DNA of 64,000 nt, from assembly GCA_964440915.1 (NCBI GenBank), contig CAYTTV010000011.1, positions 18,494-82,493 on the forward strand. Reading direction: 5' to 3'. Positions 38,420 through 46,407 of the stretch are shown one piece after another (positions within the stretch are counted from its first letter, which is position 1; each line of letters opens with the position of its first letter). The notes beneath the pieces were generated by a model. The model ran no database searches and had not been told where the DNA came from. It worked only from the letters and a program-made list of their open reading frames with translations. The DNA is from CAMPJM01 sp964440915. GTDB taxonomy: Bacteria > Bacteroidota > Bacteroidia > Cytophagales > Cyclobacteriaceae. The position numbers and the translations under genes were made by a program.

Positions 38420-38742
38420 TTATTTGATATTTCCTTGTTTGGCACTTTTCCTTTTCCGTATTTTGGAAAGTTTTGATATTTCGATTGCCAAAATTAGAAA
38501 GTTTAAGCCAAGGATGGCAAATTTATCTGACGTTAAACCTCTTTCCTTCTAAATATTTTTGAACGATTTGGTGAGTAAGCGGTTCAAAGAGTAATAATAT
38601 AAACTTGTTGCTGTAGACCATAAGTTGCTGTAGACAAATAAGTAGAGCGGCGGTGGCTATAGCATCACGGCATTTGCCCAATAAACCAAATGCGCTCCAT
38701 TGAAATCCATTTTATTATACATATTAAATACAATTTCCATTT
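38420..38742. other. Intergenic region of 323 bp without a gene
   Basis: No convincing reading frame or RNA gene was seen. The only structure noticed is a 12-bp direct repeat GTTGCTGTAGAC at 38607-38618 and 38624-38635 (start-to-start 17 bp). It must hold the start regions of the divergent flavoprotein and FKBP genes, but no full -7/-33 pair was found. Confidence 0.4.
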
Positions 38743-39240
38743 ATGAAGATTCAAAAAGACCACGTTGCCTCGTTGACCTATACTTTAAAAATAGATGACG
38801 AATTAATCGAACAGACTGACGCTGCTAACCCACTGACATTTTTAGTAGGCACTGGCGCGATGATCCCTGGCTTTGAACGACAACTTTTGGGGAAAGAAGC
38901 GGGTGAACATTATGACTTTACGGTGACTCCTGAAGAGGGTTATGGAGCATTAGATCCAGATGCCGTAGTAGATCTTTCCAAGGAAGTATTTGTTGTCAAC
39001 GGAGAACTGCAAGAGGAAATGTTGGTGGAAGGGAACTCTATTCCAATGCAGGATCAAGATGGCCAGCAATTGACAGGCGTTGTGCGCGAAGTAGGAAGTG
39101 ATACAGTAAAAATAGACTTTAATCATCAACTTGCAGGAAAAACACTTCACTTTACAGGTGAAATTGTAGAAGTAAGACCAGCTACAAGTGATGAACTTGC
39201 CCATGGTCACGTACATGGGCCTGGCGGACACCATCATTAA
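38743..39240 (+). CDS. slyD: SlyD-type FKBP peptidyl-prolyl cis-trans isomerase
   Basis: A 165-residue FKBP-type isomerase of the SlyD kind, which pairs an FKBP domain with an inserted chaperone flap (IF domain). It begins with DHVASLTYTLKIDDELIEQT, continues with PLTFLVGTGAMIPGFERQLLG (FKBP core), the flap around GNSIPMQDQDGQQLTGVVRE and DFNHQLAGKTLHFTGEIVEVR. The C-terminus is histidine-rich (HGHVHGPGGHHH), a short metal-binding tail as in SlyD. It should help fold proteins in the cytoplasm and may bind nickel or zinc. Single gene. Confidence 0.92.
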   Translation: MKIQKDHVASLTYTLKIDDELIEQTDAANPLTFLVGTGAMIPGFERQLLGKEAGEHYDFTVTPEEGYGALDPDAVVDLSKEVFVVNGELQEEMLVEGNSIPMQDQDGQQLTGVVREVGSDTVKIDFNHQLAGKTLHFTGEIVEVRPATSDELAHGHVHGPGGHHH

Positions 39241-39306
39241 TATTCAATTTATTGATAGACTAAAGGAGGGAAGTGTGAATAATGAAACTGTTTTCACCTT
39301 CCTTCA

Positions 39307-39352
39307 TTTTTGCTATGAAGCTATATGCAAATCTCCTACGTTATAGCAAAAA
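39307..39352. terminator. Possible terminator between slyD and the receiver gene
   Basis: TTTTTGCTAT (39307-39316) and ATAGCAAAAA (39343-39352) form a 10-bp inverted repeat with a 26-base loop, flanked by T- and A-runs. It lies in the 116-bp gap between two convergent genes. Confidence 0.35.
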
Positions 39353-39356
39353 ATTT

Positions 39357-39728
39357 TTACGACACCTTAAGCAAATCTTCTATCTTTTCTATCGTAATGG
39401 GTTTTACGAGTATGTCGTTGCATCCTAATTGATTGAGCTGGCTTACCTTTTCTTCGTTTAAAGGAATAGCAGTGAGGACGACAATTTTGCTCGAAAAGAG
39501 GGCCTTTTCTTTTGCCCATTGCAGAAACTCGAAACCGCTCATGCCTGCCATATTAATGTCTAAGAAGATAAGATCTGGAGCACCCAATTGCTTGATATAA
39601 TGAATGGCTCCTTCAGCACTTTCAATTGTTTCCACTTCGAAATGACTGTCTACCATGAGCAATAGCTCTTTGTTAATTAGGTTATTGGTTACGTCATCAT
39701 CTATTAGTAAAACCTTAAAAGTCGTCAT
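39357..39728 (-). CDS. Single-domain response regulator (receiver only)
   Basis: A 123-residue CheY-like receiver. The acidic pocket Asp10-Asp12 (LLIDDD), phosphorylation site Asp57 (DLIFLDINMAGMSG), the conserved Thr of KIVVLTA and the Lys of LVKP are all present, so it should be phosphorylatable. No output domain is attached; proteins of this kind pass phosphate or bind a target protein. It is unpaired in position. The multi-PAS kinase at 31648-33951 is the only histidine kinase in the window, yet a partnership is a guess. Confidence 0.93.
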   Translation of the reverse strand: MTTFKVLLIDDDVTNNLINKELLLMVDSHFEVETIESAEGAIHYIKQLGAPDLIFLDINMAGMSGFEFLQWAKEKALFSSKIVVLTAIPLNEEKVSQLNQLGCNDILVKPITIEKIEDLLKVS

Positions 39729-39925
39729 GTTGAAAAATTAAAAAATGAGTAGACAGTAAATGTAATAATTTTAAGTCAATCAAAAATATTTCAACAGATT
39801 ATTTTTATAGGTTTTTTGTTTTTCATTATTCATAATCAGCCGGTTAAATAAAATGCTGACACCATCTCACTTTTATAACATTAGAGAGGGTGTTAGCATT
39901 AAGGCAAATTTTCAGTCGATATATT

Positions 39926-40486
39926 TTAGTAGTTTCTTGCGTAAATCAAAACGCGTTTTACCTGAGTGCCTTCAAAGGAATAGGAGAGAGGCTTGGAAAC
40001 GTACGATTTTGTAGGATCGCTGGTAAAAAGAGAGGCAGAATTAGGGACTTGAATTCCCCATATGCCTGAAAGCCTCATTTCTCCAGGAACAATAAATGAT
40101 ACATGGCCCAGACCTTCTTCATTTACATAGACAGCTACCGCTGCCTTGTTTTCATTGGCAAGCCGCTGTGCTTCCGCCAAGGCTTTTTGTTCAAATCCAT
40201 AGCCCAGTAGTGTCCACTTTTCGCTATTCTTTAAAAACACAGCAATCTCATTGGCTAACATATGACGCTCTGCCGAGGGCGAATAAAAATCATCTACCTG
40301 ATAGATTTGTTTTAAAGCATTCCCCATATAATGATTGCATGAACTCACGCCAGTAGGGTTGGTGTTTTCACATTTTTTTAATTCTTCCAAGGCTAAGTTT
40401 AAGTCCTGTTGCCAATTAGCGTTAATGCTTTGGCCGTGTACATAAGTGATGGACAATAAAAAATAGAGGATAAAAGTATGTTTCAT
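39926..40486 (-). CDS. Secreted protein of unknown function
   Basis: The ATG at 40486 was preferred because it starts a clean signal peptide (MKHTFILYFLLSITYVHGQ); an in-frame start 48 bases upstream adds unlikely residues. The 186-residue product has two cysteines near the start (KKCENTNPTGVSSCNHYMG), then a segment (AEAQRLANENKAAVAVYVNE, GLGHVSFIVPGEM) that recalls small cysteine/histidine peptidase-like or papain-like folds (Cys, His: SCNHYM ... GHVSFI). That likeness is weak and the family was not identified. It is convergent with the receiver gene. Confidence 0.65.
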   Translation of the reverse strand: MKHTFILYFLLSITYVHGQSINANWQQDLNLALEELKKCENTNPTGVSSCNHYMGNALKQIYQVDDFYSPSAERHMLANEIAVFLKNSEKWTLLGYGFEQKALAEAQRLANENKAAVAVYVNEEGLGHVSFIVPGEMRLSGIWGIQVPNSASLFTSDPTKSYVSKPLSYSFEGTQVKRVLIYARNY

Positions 40487-40671
40487 AAAAATACAAATTT
40501 TTGATTTCAAATTAAGGACTTTATAGGTTTGCAAAAAGGTAAGATAGCTCGATTTTGTTACGTGGGTAATTGAAAATTCTGAAACAGGCCTGTCTTAGCT
40601 ATTTTAAATCTAATCTGGGAATGACCTTATATTTAAGGGTTCGATTGCTGCGAAAGTTTTCTAAATAGGCG

Positions 40672-40679
40672 TAGTTTTG
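40672..40679 (+). promoter_or_regulatory. Bacteroidota -7 promoter element for the orphan ABC ATPase
   Basis: TAGTTTTG matches TAnnTTTG, 29 bp before the ATG at 40709. A TTG at 40645-40647 is near the -33 position. Confidence 0.5.
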
Positions 40680-40708
40680 ACACCAAATCACCATATCTGT
40701 TATTGTTA

Positions 40709-41689
40709 ATGGCTTTCTTACAAATATCATCAGTCTCTAAACGAGGGAATAAAAATTTAACACTGAAAAATGTGTCTTTTCTACAAAAAAAGCTTAGCCG
40801 CATTGCCATTGCAGGAGAGACTGGATCTGGAAAGAGTACTTTATTGAAGATAATTGCAGGTTTGGTACAGCCTGATACAGGCGAAGTGTGGTTTCAGGGA
40901 AAAAAAGTCAAAGGACCTCATGATCAATTGGTGGCTGGACATCCTGATATTGCGTATCTGTCCCAATATTTTGAACTGCCTGGCTTTTTGAGGGTTGAAG
41001 AGGCATTGCCCTACATCAGTGCTGTGCCTGCGAAGGAGGCAGAGGCTATATATAAAGTGTGCCGAATCGATCATTTGCTAAAGCGTAAAACGGACGAACT
41101 TTCGGGAGGGGAGCGCCAAAGAGTGGCACTCGCAAGAATACTGGCCAATTGGCCCGACCTCTTACTGTTAGACGAGCCCTTTTCCAACTTGGATATGGCG
41201 CATAAAAACATACTGAAGTCAGTAGTGGAGGACATAAGCAATAGGTTGGAGATCACTTGCATGATGGCTTCTCATGATCCTACGGATACATTATCCTGGG
41301 CCGATGAGATTATCGTGATGCGTGATGGGGAGATCGTGCAAAAAGGTTCGCCAGAACTGATTTATCGAAAACCTGATGACGAATATGTGGCTGGGCTTTT
41401 TGGGAAATACAGTCTTTTGCCTGTGCCTGAACTCAAAGATTTGGTCGGCTTCAAGAAATTGCCAATTGTGCCTATAGAGGGGAGAGAAATGGTACTAATC
41501 CGGCCAGAGCAATTTGTTGTCAATAAAGGTCCGGCAGGTGTAAAGGGGAAAGTGCAACATGTGAGCTTTTTCGGAAGTTATTATGAACTGGAGGTCTCGG
41601 CATTTCAAACAACCATAACAATAAAAAGTGATAATGGGAGCTATCAAATTGGTGAACAGGTCACTGTTACTCTTTTCGAAGAAGATTAA
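40709..41689 (+). CDS. Orphan ABC transporter ATPase (importer type)
   Basis: A 326-residue ATPase of the iron/polyamine/phosphonate importer kind. Walker A GETGSGKSTLLK is at about 36-47, the signature LSGGERQRVALARIL near 132-146, Walker B LLLLDEPFSNLD near 153-164 and the switch His in MASHDPTDTL. Residues about 265-326 form a TOBE-like small-molecule-sensing domain (MVLIRPEQFVVNKG, GKVQHVSFFGSYYELEV). No permease or binding-protein gene is nearby. The ATG at 40709 was chosen over a TTG six bases earlier. Possible partners lie elsewhere in the genome. Confidence 0.88.
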   Translation: MAFLQISSVSKRGNKNLTLKNVSFLQKKLSRIAIAGETGSGKSTLLKIIAGLVQPDTGEVWFQGKKVKGPHDQLVAGHPDIAYLSQYFELPGFLRVEEALPYISAVPAKEAEAIYKVCRIDHLLKRKTDELSGGERQRVALARILANWPDLLLLDEPFSNLDMAHKNILKSVVEDISNRLEITCMMASHDPTDTLSWADEIIVMRDGEIVQKGSPELIYRKPDDEYVAGLFGKYSLLPVPELKDLVGFKKLPIVPIEGREMVLIRPEQFVVNKGPAGVKGKVQHVSFFGSYYELEVSAFQTTITIKSDNGSYQIGEQVTVTLFEED

Positions 41690-41766
41690 ATGAATGGATA
41701 AGGGCTATATGTTGCATCATTAAGCCAAAAAGTGCGACCTTTGTTGATCATATAACGCGATGTTTG

Positions 41767-42597
41767 ATGTTAAGAATAGGCAATAACAATACTCTAAAAG
41801 TAGTAAAAGAAGTTGATTTTGGGATGTATCTAGAATCTGATCAAGGAGAAATACTCATTCCAAGAAAATATATTCCTGAAAACACTCAGATAGGGGATGA
41901 ATTGGATGTGTTTGTTTATACAGATTCTGAAGATAGGCTCATTGCCACAACTGTAAGTCCGATAGCGGTGGTGGGCGAGTTTGCTGCCATGACTGTGAAA
42001 GATGTAACCGATTTTGGTGCTTTTCTTGATTGGGGTATTCAAAAGGATCTTCTCGTGCCGAACAATGAGCAACATAGGAAGCTGTATAAGGGGCAGAAAG
42101 CCGTAGTTCGCGTTTGCTTGGATCCAAGAACCTCGCGTGTAATAGGGGTGGGGAAGCTCAATCCTTTTTTAAACAAGGACACAACGGATTTGGAAGAAAA
42201 ACAAGTGGTAGATTTATTGATCTATGATGAAACGGACCTCGGCTATATGGCCATTATAGACAGTCAGTACTCGGGAATCCTCTATAGAAATGAGGTTTTT
42301 GAACAGTTGAATGTAGGAGACACCCGAACAGGCTATATTAGGAAAATAAGGGAAGATGGTAAAATCGACTTACGGTTGAGCAAGGAGGGCATTGAAGCCA
42401 TAACTGATGGAAAGGATATCGTCTTGCAAAAGCTCAAAGCCGGAGGTGGCTTTCTTCCGTACCACGATAAGACGGAAGCAGATATTATAAAAGAAGTTTT
42501 TGAAATGAGCAAGAAAACATTTAAAAAGGCCATTGGTGGCCTTTATAGAGATGGCTCGATTGTTCTTTTAGAAAACGGCATCAGATTGAATGACTAA
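41767..42597 (+). CDS. S1 RNA-binding protein, CvfB-like
   Basis: A 276-residue protein with S1-like OB domains in tandem (about 1-60, 65-130, 145-205) and a C-terminal winged-helix-like end (about 215-276; IIKEVFEMSKKTFKKAIGGL, YRDGSIVLLENGIRL). This layout is that of CvfB/YitL proteins, which bind RNA and influence virulence-gene expression in Staphylococcus. The segment FGAFLDWGIQKDLLVP is an S1-type strand-turn-strand. The ATG at 41767 was used; the frame opens at a TTG three bases earlier. It is 77 bp after the ABC ATPase gene. Confidence 0.85.
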   Translation: MLRIGNNNTLKVVKEVDFGMYLESDQGEILIPRKYIPENTQIGDELDVFVYTDSEDRLIATTVSPIAVVGEFAAMTVKDVTDFGAFLDWGIQKDLLVPNNEQHRKLYKGQKAVVRVCLDPRTSRVIGVGKLNPFLNKDTTDLEEKQVVDLLIYDETDLGYMAIIDSQYSGILYRNEVFEQLNVGDTRTGYIRKIREDGKIDLRLSKEGIEAITDGKDIVLQKLKAGGGFLPYHDKTEADIIKEVFEMSKKTFKKAIGGLYRDGSIVLLENGIRLND

Positions 42598-42604
42598 CAA
42601 AGCG

Positions 42605-42964
42605 TCAGGCAAGTTTTAGTATTTCGGTAGGCTTGATACACAGCACTGCTTTTTTATTTTTTACAGCGATAGGTGCTTTAATAAGGTAAGGGTGTTTGAT
42701 GATTATGTTCAGCCAGTCTTCATCATTGTAATTATTGCCCGCCAGTTTAGATTGATATTCGGGGTGGGCGCGGTTCATGATGTCCTTGGCCCTTAGATTG
42801 AGCAGTTGTAATATCTCTCTCCATCGAGTAGAGGAAAAACGAGCATGCTCAAAGGCCACCTCGTTCACATGCTTGGTGATGGAGTATGCATATGCACGGG
42901 TTTGTTTGCCCGTATTGCTCGCCGGATCATAAAAGATAAACAGTTCATTAGGGTGAAATCTCAT
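42605..42964 (-). CDS. ArsC/Spx-like protein lacking the catalytic cysteine
   Basis: A 119-residue protein of the ArsC/Spx thioredoxin-fold family. It aligns with the family along its length: the opening ELFIFYDPASNTGKQTRAYA, then WREILQLLNLRAKDIMN, EYQSKL, NDEDWLNIIIKHPYLIKAPI and the closing KKAVLCIKPTEILKL. The usual active-site cysteine (HNPxCSxS/CxxC) is absent: that position is in DPASNTGKQ. The only cysteine is near the C-terminus. It is therefore unlikely to be an arsenate reductase and may bind a partner protein, as Spx does. It is convergent with the CvfB-like gene. Confidence 0.82.
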   Translation of the reverse strand: MRFHPNELFIFYDPASNTGKQTRAYAYSITKHVNEVAFEHARFSSTRWREILQLLNLRAKDIMNRAHPEYQSKLAGNNYNDEDWLNIIIKHPYLIKAPIAVKNKKAVLCIKPTEILKLA

Positions 42965-43277
42965 GATAGTAGTAATTTAAGGTGAAACATATTTGAGTGA
43001 AATAAAATATTAAAAAGTTAAACGATATCAGTGTTATTGATGCGTTTATGTGGATTATAGCCAATTATTATTTGGCAATCCCTATCAAGTTAAAAATATT
43101 TAACAACAATTCAAAATTTCGAGTTTCAAAATTTGAATATTTTTCAGAACCAATCAAATGCAGAAGGGGGAGGAGCTTTTCAACAATAACAAAAGAATAG
43201 CTTGTTTTAGCTGATCAAACATTGATTAAATATTGCATGTAAAATGCTTATGTACGTAAGCGTTGCTTTCGAAGTAG
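42965..43277. other. Intergenic region of 313 bp without a gene
   Basis: AT-rich, no reading frame or RNA gene convincing. It carries a 13-bp palindrome TTCAAAATTTGAA (43125-43137) with a partial copy TTCAAAATTT at 43110-43119, and a near palindrome GCTTATGTACGTAAGC (43246-43261). These could be protein-binding sites; no regulator is known. Confidence 0.4.
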
Positions 43278-43694
43278 TTATAACTGCTGTACAAATACTT
43301 CATTCACCTTATTAAGCGCACTGAAACGCACATACAGATATCGAGAAGGGCTTTTCGGATCAATGTTCCCATCGCATTCAGGTGATGGGCTCAAGTAGTA
43401 AATGTAGAACTTTTGCCCCCTGGTATATAATTCTTGTTTTTCAGGTCTCCCCAAAAAACGAATAATATCCTCTTGGGTGGCGCCAACAACCTGATCCCTT
43501 GCTGCAATAATTACCTTCTCGTAATCGATCCTTGAATTATTACAGGCTCTTTTGTCCGACTTCCAGGACTGGGCATCAAATCCCTTGACCTCTATAGGTT
43601 CGCTGCAGCTATAAAATACAACTGCATAAAAGAAAAGAATAATTATGGTACTTAAGTTGGGTCTTTTAAAAATGGGGGAGGGGCCAATGCTCAT
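43278..43694 (-). CDS. Lipoprotein of unknown function with SmpA/OmlA-like segment
   Basis: A 138-residue lipoprotein (Cys30 after AVVFYS) with a slightly long n-region. The middle, VGATQEDIIRFLGRPEKQEL followed by YTRGQKFYIYYLSPSPEC, follows the pattern 'Gxxxxdvxxl LGxPxxxxxxxg..yxYyl' of SmpA/OmlA/BamE-fold proteins. The family fold is common in outer-membrane lipoproteins. Four cysteines (including Cys30) are present. The end is YLYVRFSALNKVNEVFVQQL. It is divergent from the next gene; a TACCTTTG -7 element is 49 bp upstream. Confidence 0.7.
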   Translation of the reverse strand: MSIGPSPIFKRPNLSTIIILFFYAVVFYSCSEPIEVKGFDAQSWKSDKRACNNSRIDYEKVIIAARDQVVGATQEDIIRFLGRPEKQELYTRGQKFYIYYLSPSPECDGNIDPKSPSRYLYVRFSALNKVNEVFVQQL

Positions 43695-43742
43695 ACTATT
43701 TTAAAACTTATCTCCAATTCTGATAAAAATGTTTTTACTTTG

Positions 43743-43750
43743 CAAAGGTA
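43743..43750 (-). promoter_or_regulatory. Bacteroidota -7 promoter element for the SmpA-like lipoprotein gene
   Basis: The minus strand reads TACCTTTG, a perfect TAnnTTTG, 49 bp before the start of the lipoprotein gene. Confidence 0.45.
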
Positions 43751-43876
43751 TGCTTTCTTAAGGTTTCTACCCCTATCCATAAAGAGAAATTGATATCATG
43801 GTATACTACTGCCCCTGATGGAACTTTTGGGCATGGGTAGTCCTTGAAGGTTCACATTGCAATATTAAATTTAAAA

Positions 43877-44368
43877 ATGAACAGATTTATTAAGTTTTTC
43901 TGGATTCTTTCGCTGCTAGGGTTTCTTGCTGTTTTACTCTTTGCTTTTTCAGGTATGCCTGCAAAAGTCGATCTTGCATTGGGAAGTTCTGTAATGTCCA
44001 GTGTCTTTCTTTCGAGAGATATTTTCTTTTACATAATGGTAGGGATAACCCTTTTTTCTAATGGCTTGATCCTGACAGTGACACGAGTGTTGGGTTTGGT
44101 GTCTCCAGTGCGGTATGAGCAAGGCGTTCTGCAGAACCCTTTTAGGATCGTATTGAATAACTGGCTGGGTGCCATGGCTGGGATATTAAATCTTTTCTAT
44201 GCTATAACTTCCTTGATCGTAAGCTTTTATAATAATCCAGGCTATTCTAATCCAACACATTATAATTATTTGATTTATATTGGGCTTTTCCTTATCCTTT
44301 TCTGGATGGCAGGGTTTGTATGGACTGTTTTGAGAAGAAATAATCCAAAGCCCTCCGAGGTCTCTTAA
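43877..44368 (+). CDS. Membrane protein with about four helices, unknown function
   Basis: From the ATG at 43877 the product is 163 residues. Four hydrophobic segments are visible: FFWILSLLGFLAVLLFAFSG (6-25), about 50-68 (FFYIMVGITLFSNGLILTVT), about 100-122 (GAMAGILNLFYAITSLIVSF) and about 135-155 (YLIYIGLFLILFWMAGFVWT). Both termini are basic. No domain family was recognised. It lies 78 bp upstream of parE in the same direction and may share transcription with it; there is no functional reason to link them. Confidence 0.7.
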   Translation: MNRFIKFFWILSLLGFLAVLLFAFSGMPAKVDLALGSSVMSSVFLSRDIFFYIMVGITLFSNGLILTVTRVLGLVSPVRYEQGVLQNPFRIVLNNWLGAMAGILNLFYAITSLIVSFYNNPGYSNPTHYNYLIYIGLFLILFWMAGFVWTVLRRNNPKPSEVS

Positions 44369-44446
44369 AATCGGACAAATGCGAGCACAACAAATTGCAA
44401 TGATTTTGCTGCTGTAGGAGAGGTGTGCAACAATAATTAAAAAACA

Positions 44447-46348
44447 ATGGCGGAAAACAACAACTATACTGAAGATAGTATTCGGTCATTAGACTGGAAA
44501 GAACATATCAGGTTGCGACCTGGGATGTATATTGGGAAACTTGGCGATGGCTCTGCCCAGGATGACGGCATTTATGTGCTGGTTAAAGAAGTTATAGACA
44601 ACTGCATAGATGAGCACGTCATGGGCTATGGAAAGACTATTGATGTCAAGGTATCAGAACATAGGGTAGAGATTCGCGACTATGGAAGAGGTATTCCGTT
44701 AGGCAAAGTAGTAGACTGTGTATCTAAGATCAACACAGGAGGCAAGTATGACTCTAAGGCTTTTCAAAAGTCTGTAGGATTGAACGGTGTGGGTACTAAG
44801 GCAGTGAATGCGCTGTCTTCATACTTCAAGGTTCAGGCCTTTCGGGAGGGGCAAACCAAATTAGCTGAGTTTGAGAAAGGTGTGCTGAGCCACGATCCTG
44901 CTATCGTAACAAGCAGTGGCAGGAACGGGACGCTAGTAGTTTTCGAACCCGACAACACTATTTTTAAAAACTATCATTTTATTCCCGAGTACCTGGAAAA
45001 TCAAATATGGAACTATGTTTTTTTGAATTCAGGGCTGACGATCAACTTCAACGGTAAAAAGTTTTATTCTGAAAATGGCCTGCTCGACTTGTTGCAGCGC
45101 AAAACAGACGAAGAGAATATCCGATACCCCATTATTCATTTGAAAGGAGAAGATATAGAGCTTGCGCTGACGCACTCTAATCAGTATGGAGAGGAGTATT
45201 ACTCATTTGTTAATGGTCAATTTACAACACAAGGCGGTACCCACTTGGCTGCTTTTCGGGAAGCACTTGTTAAGACGGTAAGAGAGTTTTACAAAAAGGA
45301 CTTTGATGCTACCGATATTCGCGCTTCTATCGTGGGTGCCATATCGGTCCGTGTTCAAGAGCCTGTGTTCGAATCTCAGACCAAAACAAAATTAGGGTCG
45401 CAAAATGTAGGACCGGATGGACCTACAATGCGGACTTTTATCAATGACTTTGTGAAAAAAGCATTAGATGACTACCTGCATAAGTTTTCCCAAGTGTCGG
45501 ATGCTCTCCTTAAAAGAATATTGCAATCTGAAAGAGAGCGAAAAGAAATTGCAGGCATAAAGAAGCTTGCTAACGAAAGAGCAAAAAAAGCCAACCTCCA
45601 CAATAAAAAACTGCGTGACTGTAGGGTACACTATGATGACCCTAAAGCAGAAAACAGAGACAATTCTATGCTTTTTATTACGGAGGGAGACTCTGCTAGT
45701 GGTTCGATTACAAAATCAAGAAATGTGCAGACACAGGCTGTATTCAGCCTTAGGGGGAAACCTTTAAATTGCTATGGCTACACCAAAAAAGTAGTGTATG
45801 AAAACGAGGAATTTAACTTGCTTCAGCATGCACTAAACATTGAAGATGGGCTGGAAGGGCTACGCTACCGGAAAATCGTAATCGCCACAGATGCCGATGT
45901 GGATGGTATGCATATCAGACTCCTACTGCTCACTTACTTTCTGCAGTTTTTCCCAGACCTCGTCAGGAATGGCCATTTATACATATTGGAAACCCCTTTA
46001 TTTAGGGTTAGAAATAAAAAAGAAACCATATACTGTTATAGCGAGACAGAAAGAATCAATGCCATTGCCAAGCTGGGAAATAAGCCCGAAATCACGCGAT
46101 TCAAAGGGTTGGGTGAAATATCTCCTGAAGAGTTTGGCAACTTTATAGGAGAAGATATTCGACTAGAGCCCATCATCCTGAGCAAGGAGACAAGCATTGC
46201 CAACCTGCTATCATTCTATATGGGTAAAAACACCCCTGACAGACAGAATTTTATTATTGAAAATCTGAAAGTAGAAAAAGATGTCGTCGAAATCCAGGAC
46301 AATAAAATGGATCTTGCCCTGAGCGAATCCATGGAACTGGAAGATTAA
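44447..46348 (+). CDS. parE: DNA topoisomerase IV subunit B
   Basis: Subunit B of type IIA topoisomerase, ATPase half of topoisomerase IV, which separates daughter chromosomes. The 633 residues show the GHKL ATP site ([56 protein letters not shown]), the TOPRIM domain with [13 protein letters not shown] and [17 protein letters not shown], and a short C-terminal end ([16 protein letters not shown]). The length is the short ParE form rather than the GyrB form. It is followed after 59 bp by parC in the same direction, the usual pair. Bacteroidota carry gyrA/gyrB elsewhere. Confidence 0.95.
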   Translation: MAENNNYTEDSIRSLDWKEHIRLRPGMYIGKLGDGSAQDDGIYVLVKEVIDNCIDEHVMGYGKTIDVKVSEHRVEIRDYGRGIPLGKVVDCVSKINTGGKYDSKAFQKSVGLNGVGTKAVNALSSYFKVQAFREGQTKLAEFEKGVLSHDPAIVTSSGRNGTLVVFEPDNTIFKNYHFIPEYLENQIWNYVFLNSGLTINFNGKKFYSENGLLDLLQRKTDEENIRYPIIHLKGEDIELALTHSNQYGEEYYSFVNGQFTTQGGTHLAAFREALVKTVREFYKKDFDATDIRASIVGAISVRVQEPVFESQTKTKLGSQNVGPDGPTMRTFINDFVKKALDDYLHKFSQVSDALLKRILQSERERKEIAGIKKLANERAKKANLHNKKLRDCRVHYDDPKAENRDNSMLFITEGDSASGSITKSRNVQTQAVFSLRGKPLNCYGYTKKVVYENEEFNLLQHALNIEDGLEGLRYRKIVIATDADVDGMHIRLLLLTYFLQFFPDLVRNGHLYILETPLFRVRNKKETIYCYSETERINAIAKLGNKPEITRFKGLGEISPEEFGNFIGEDIRLEPIILSKETSIANLLSFYMGKNTPDRQNFIIENLKVEKDVVEIQDNKMDLALSESMELED

Positions 46349-46407
46349 ACAGTATTTGATATTGTTAAAAATCAGCGAAAAGTTGAATTTCCGATAGTGA
46401 AAAGACA

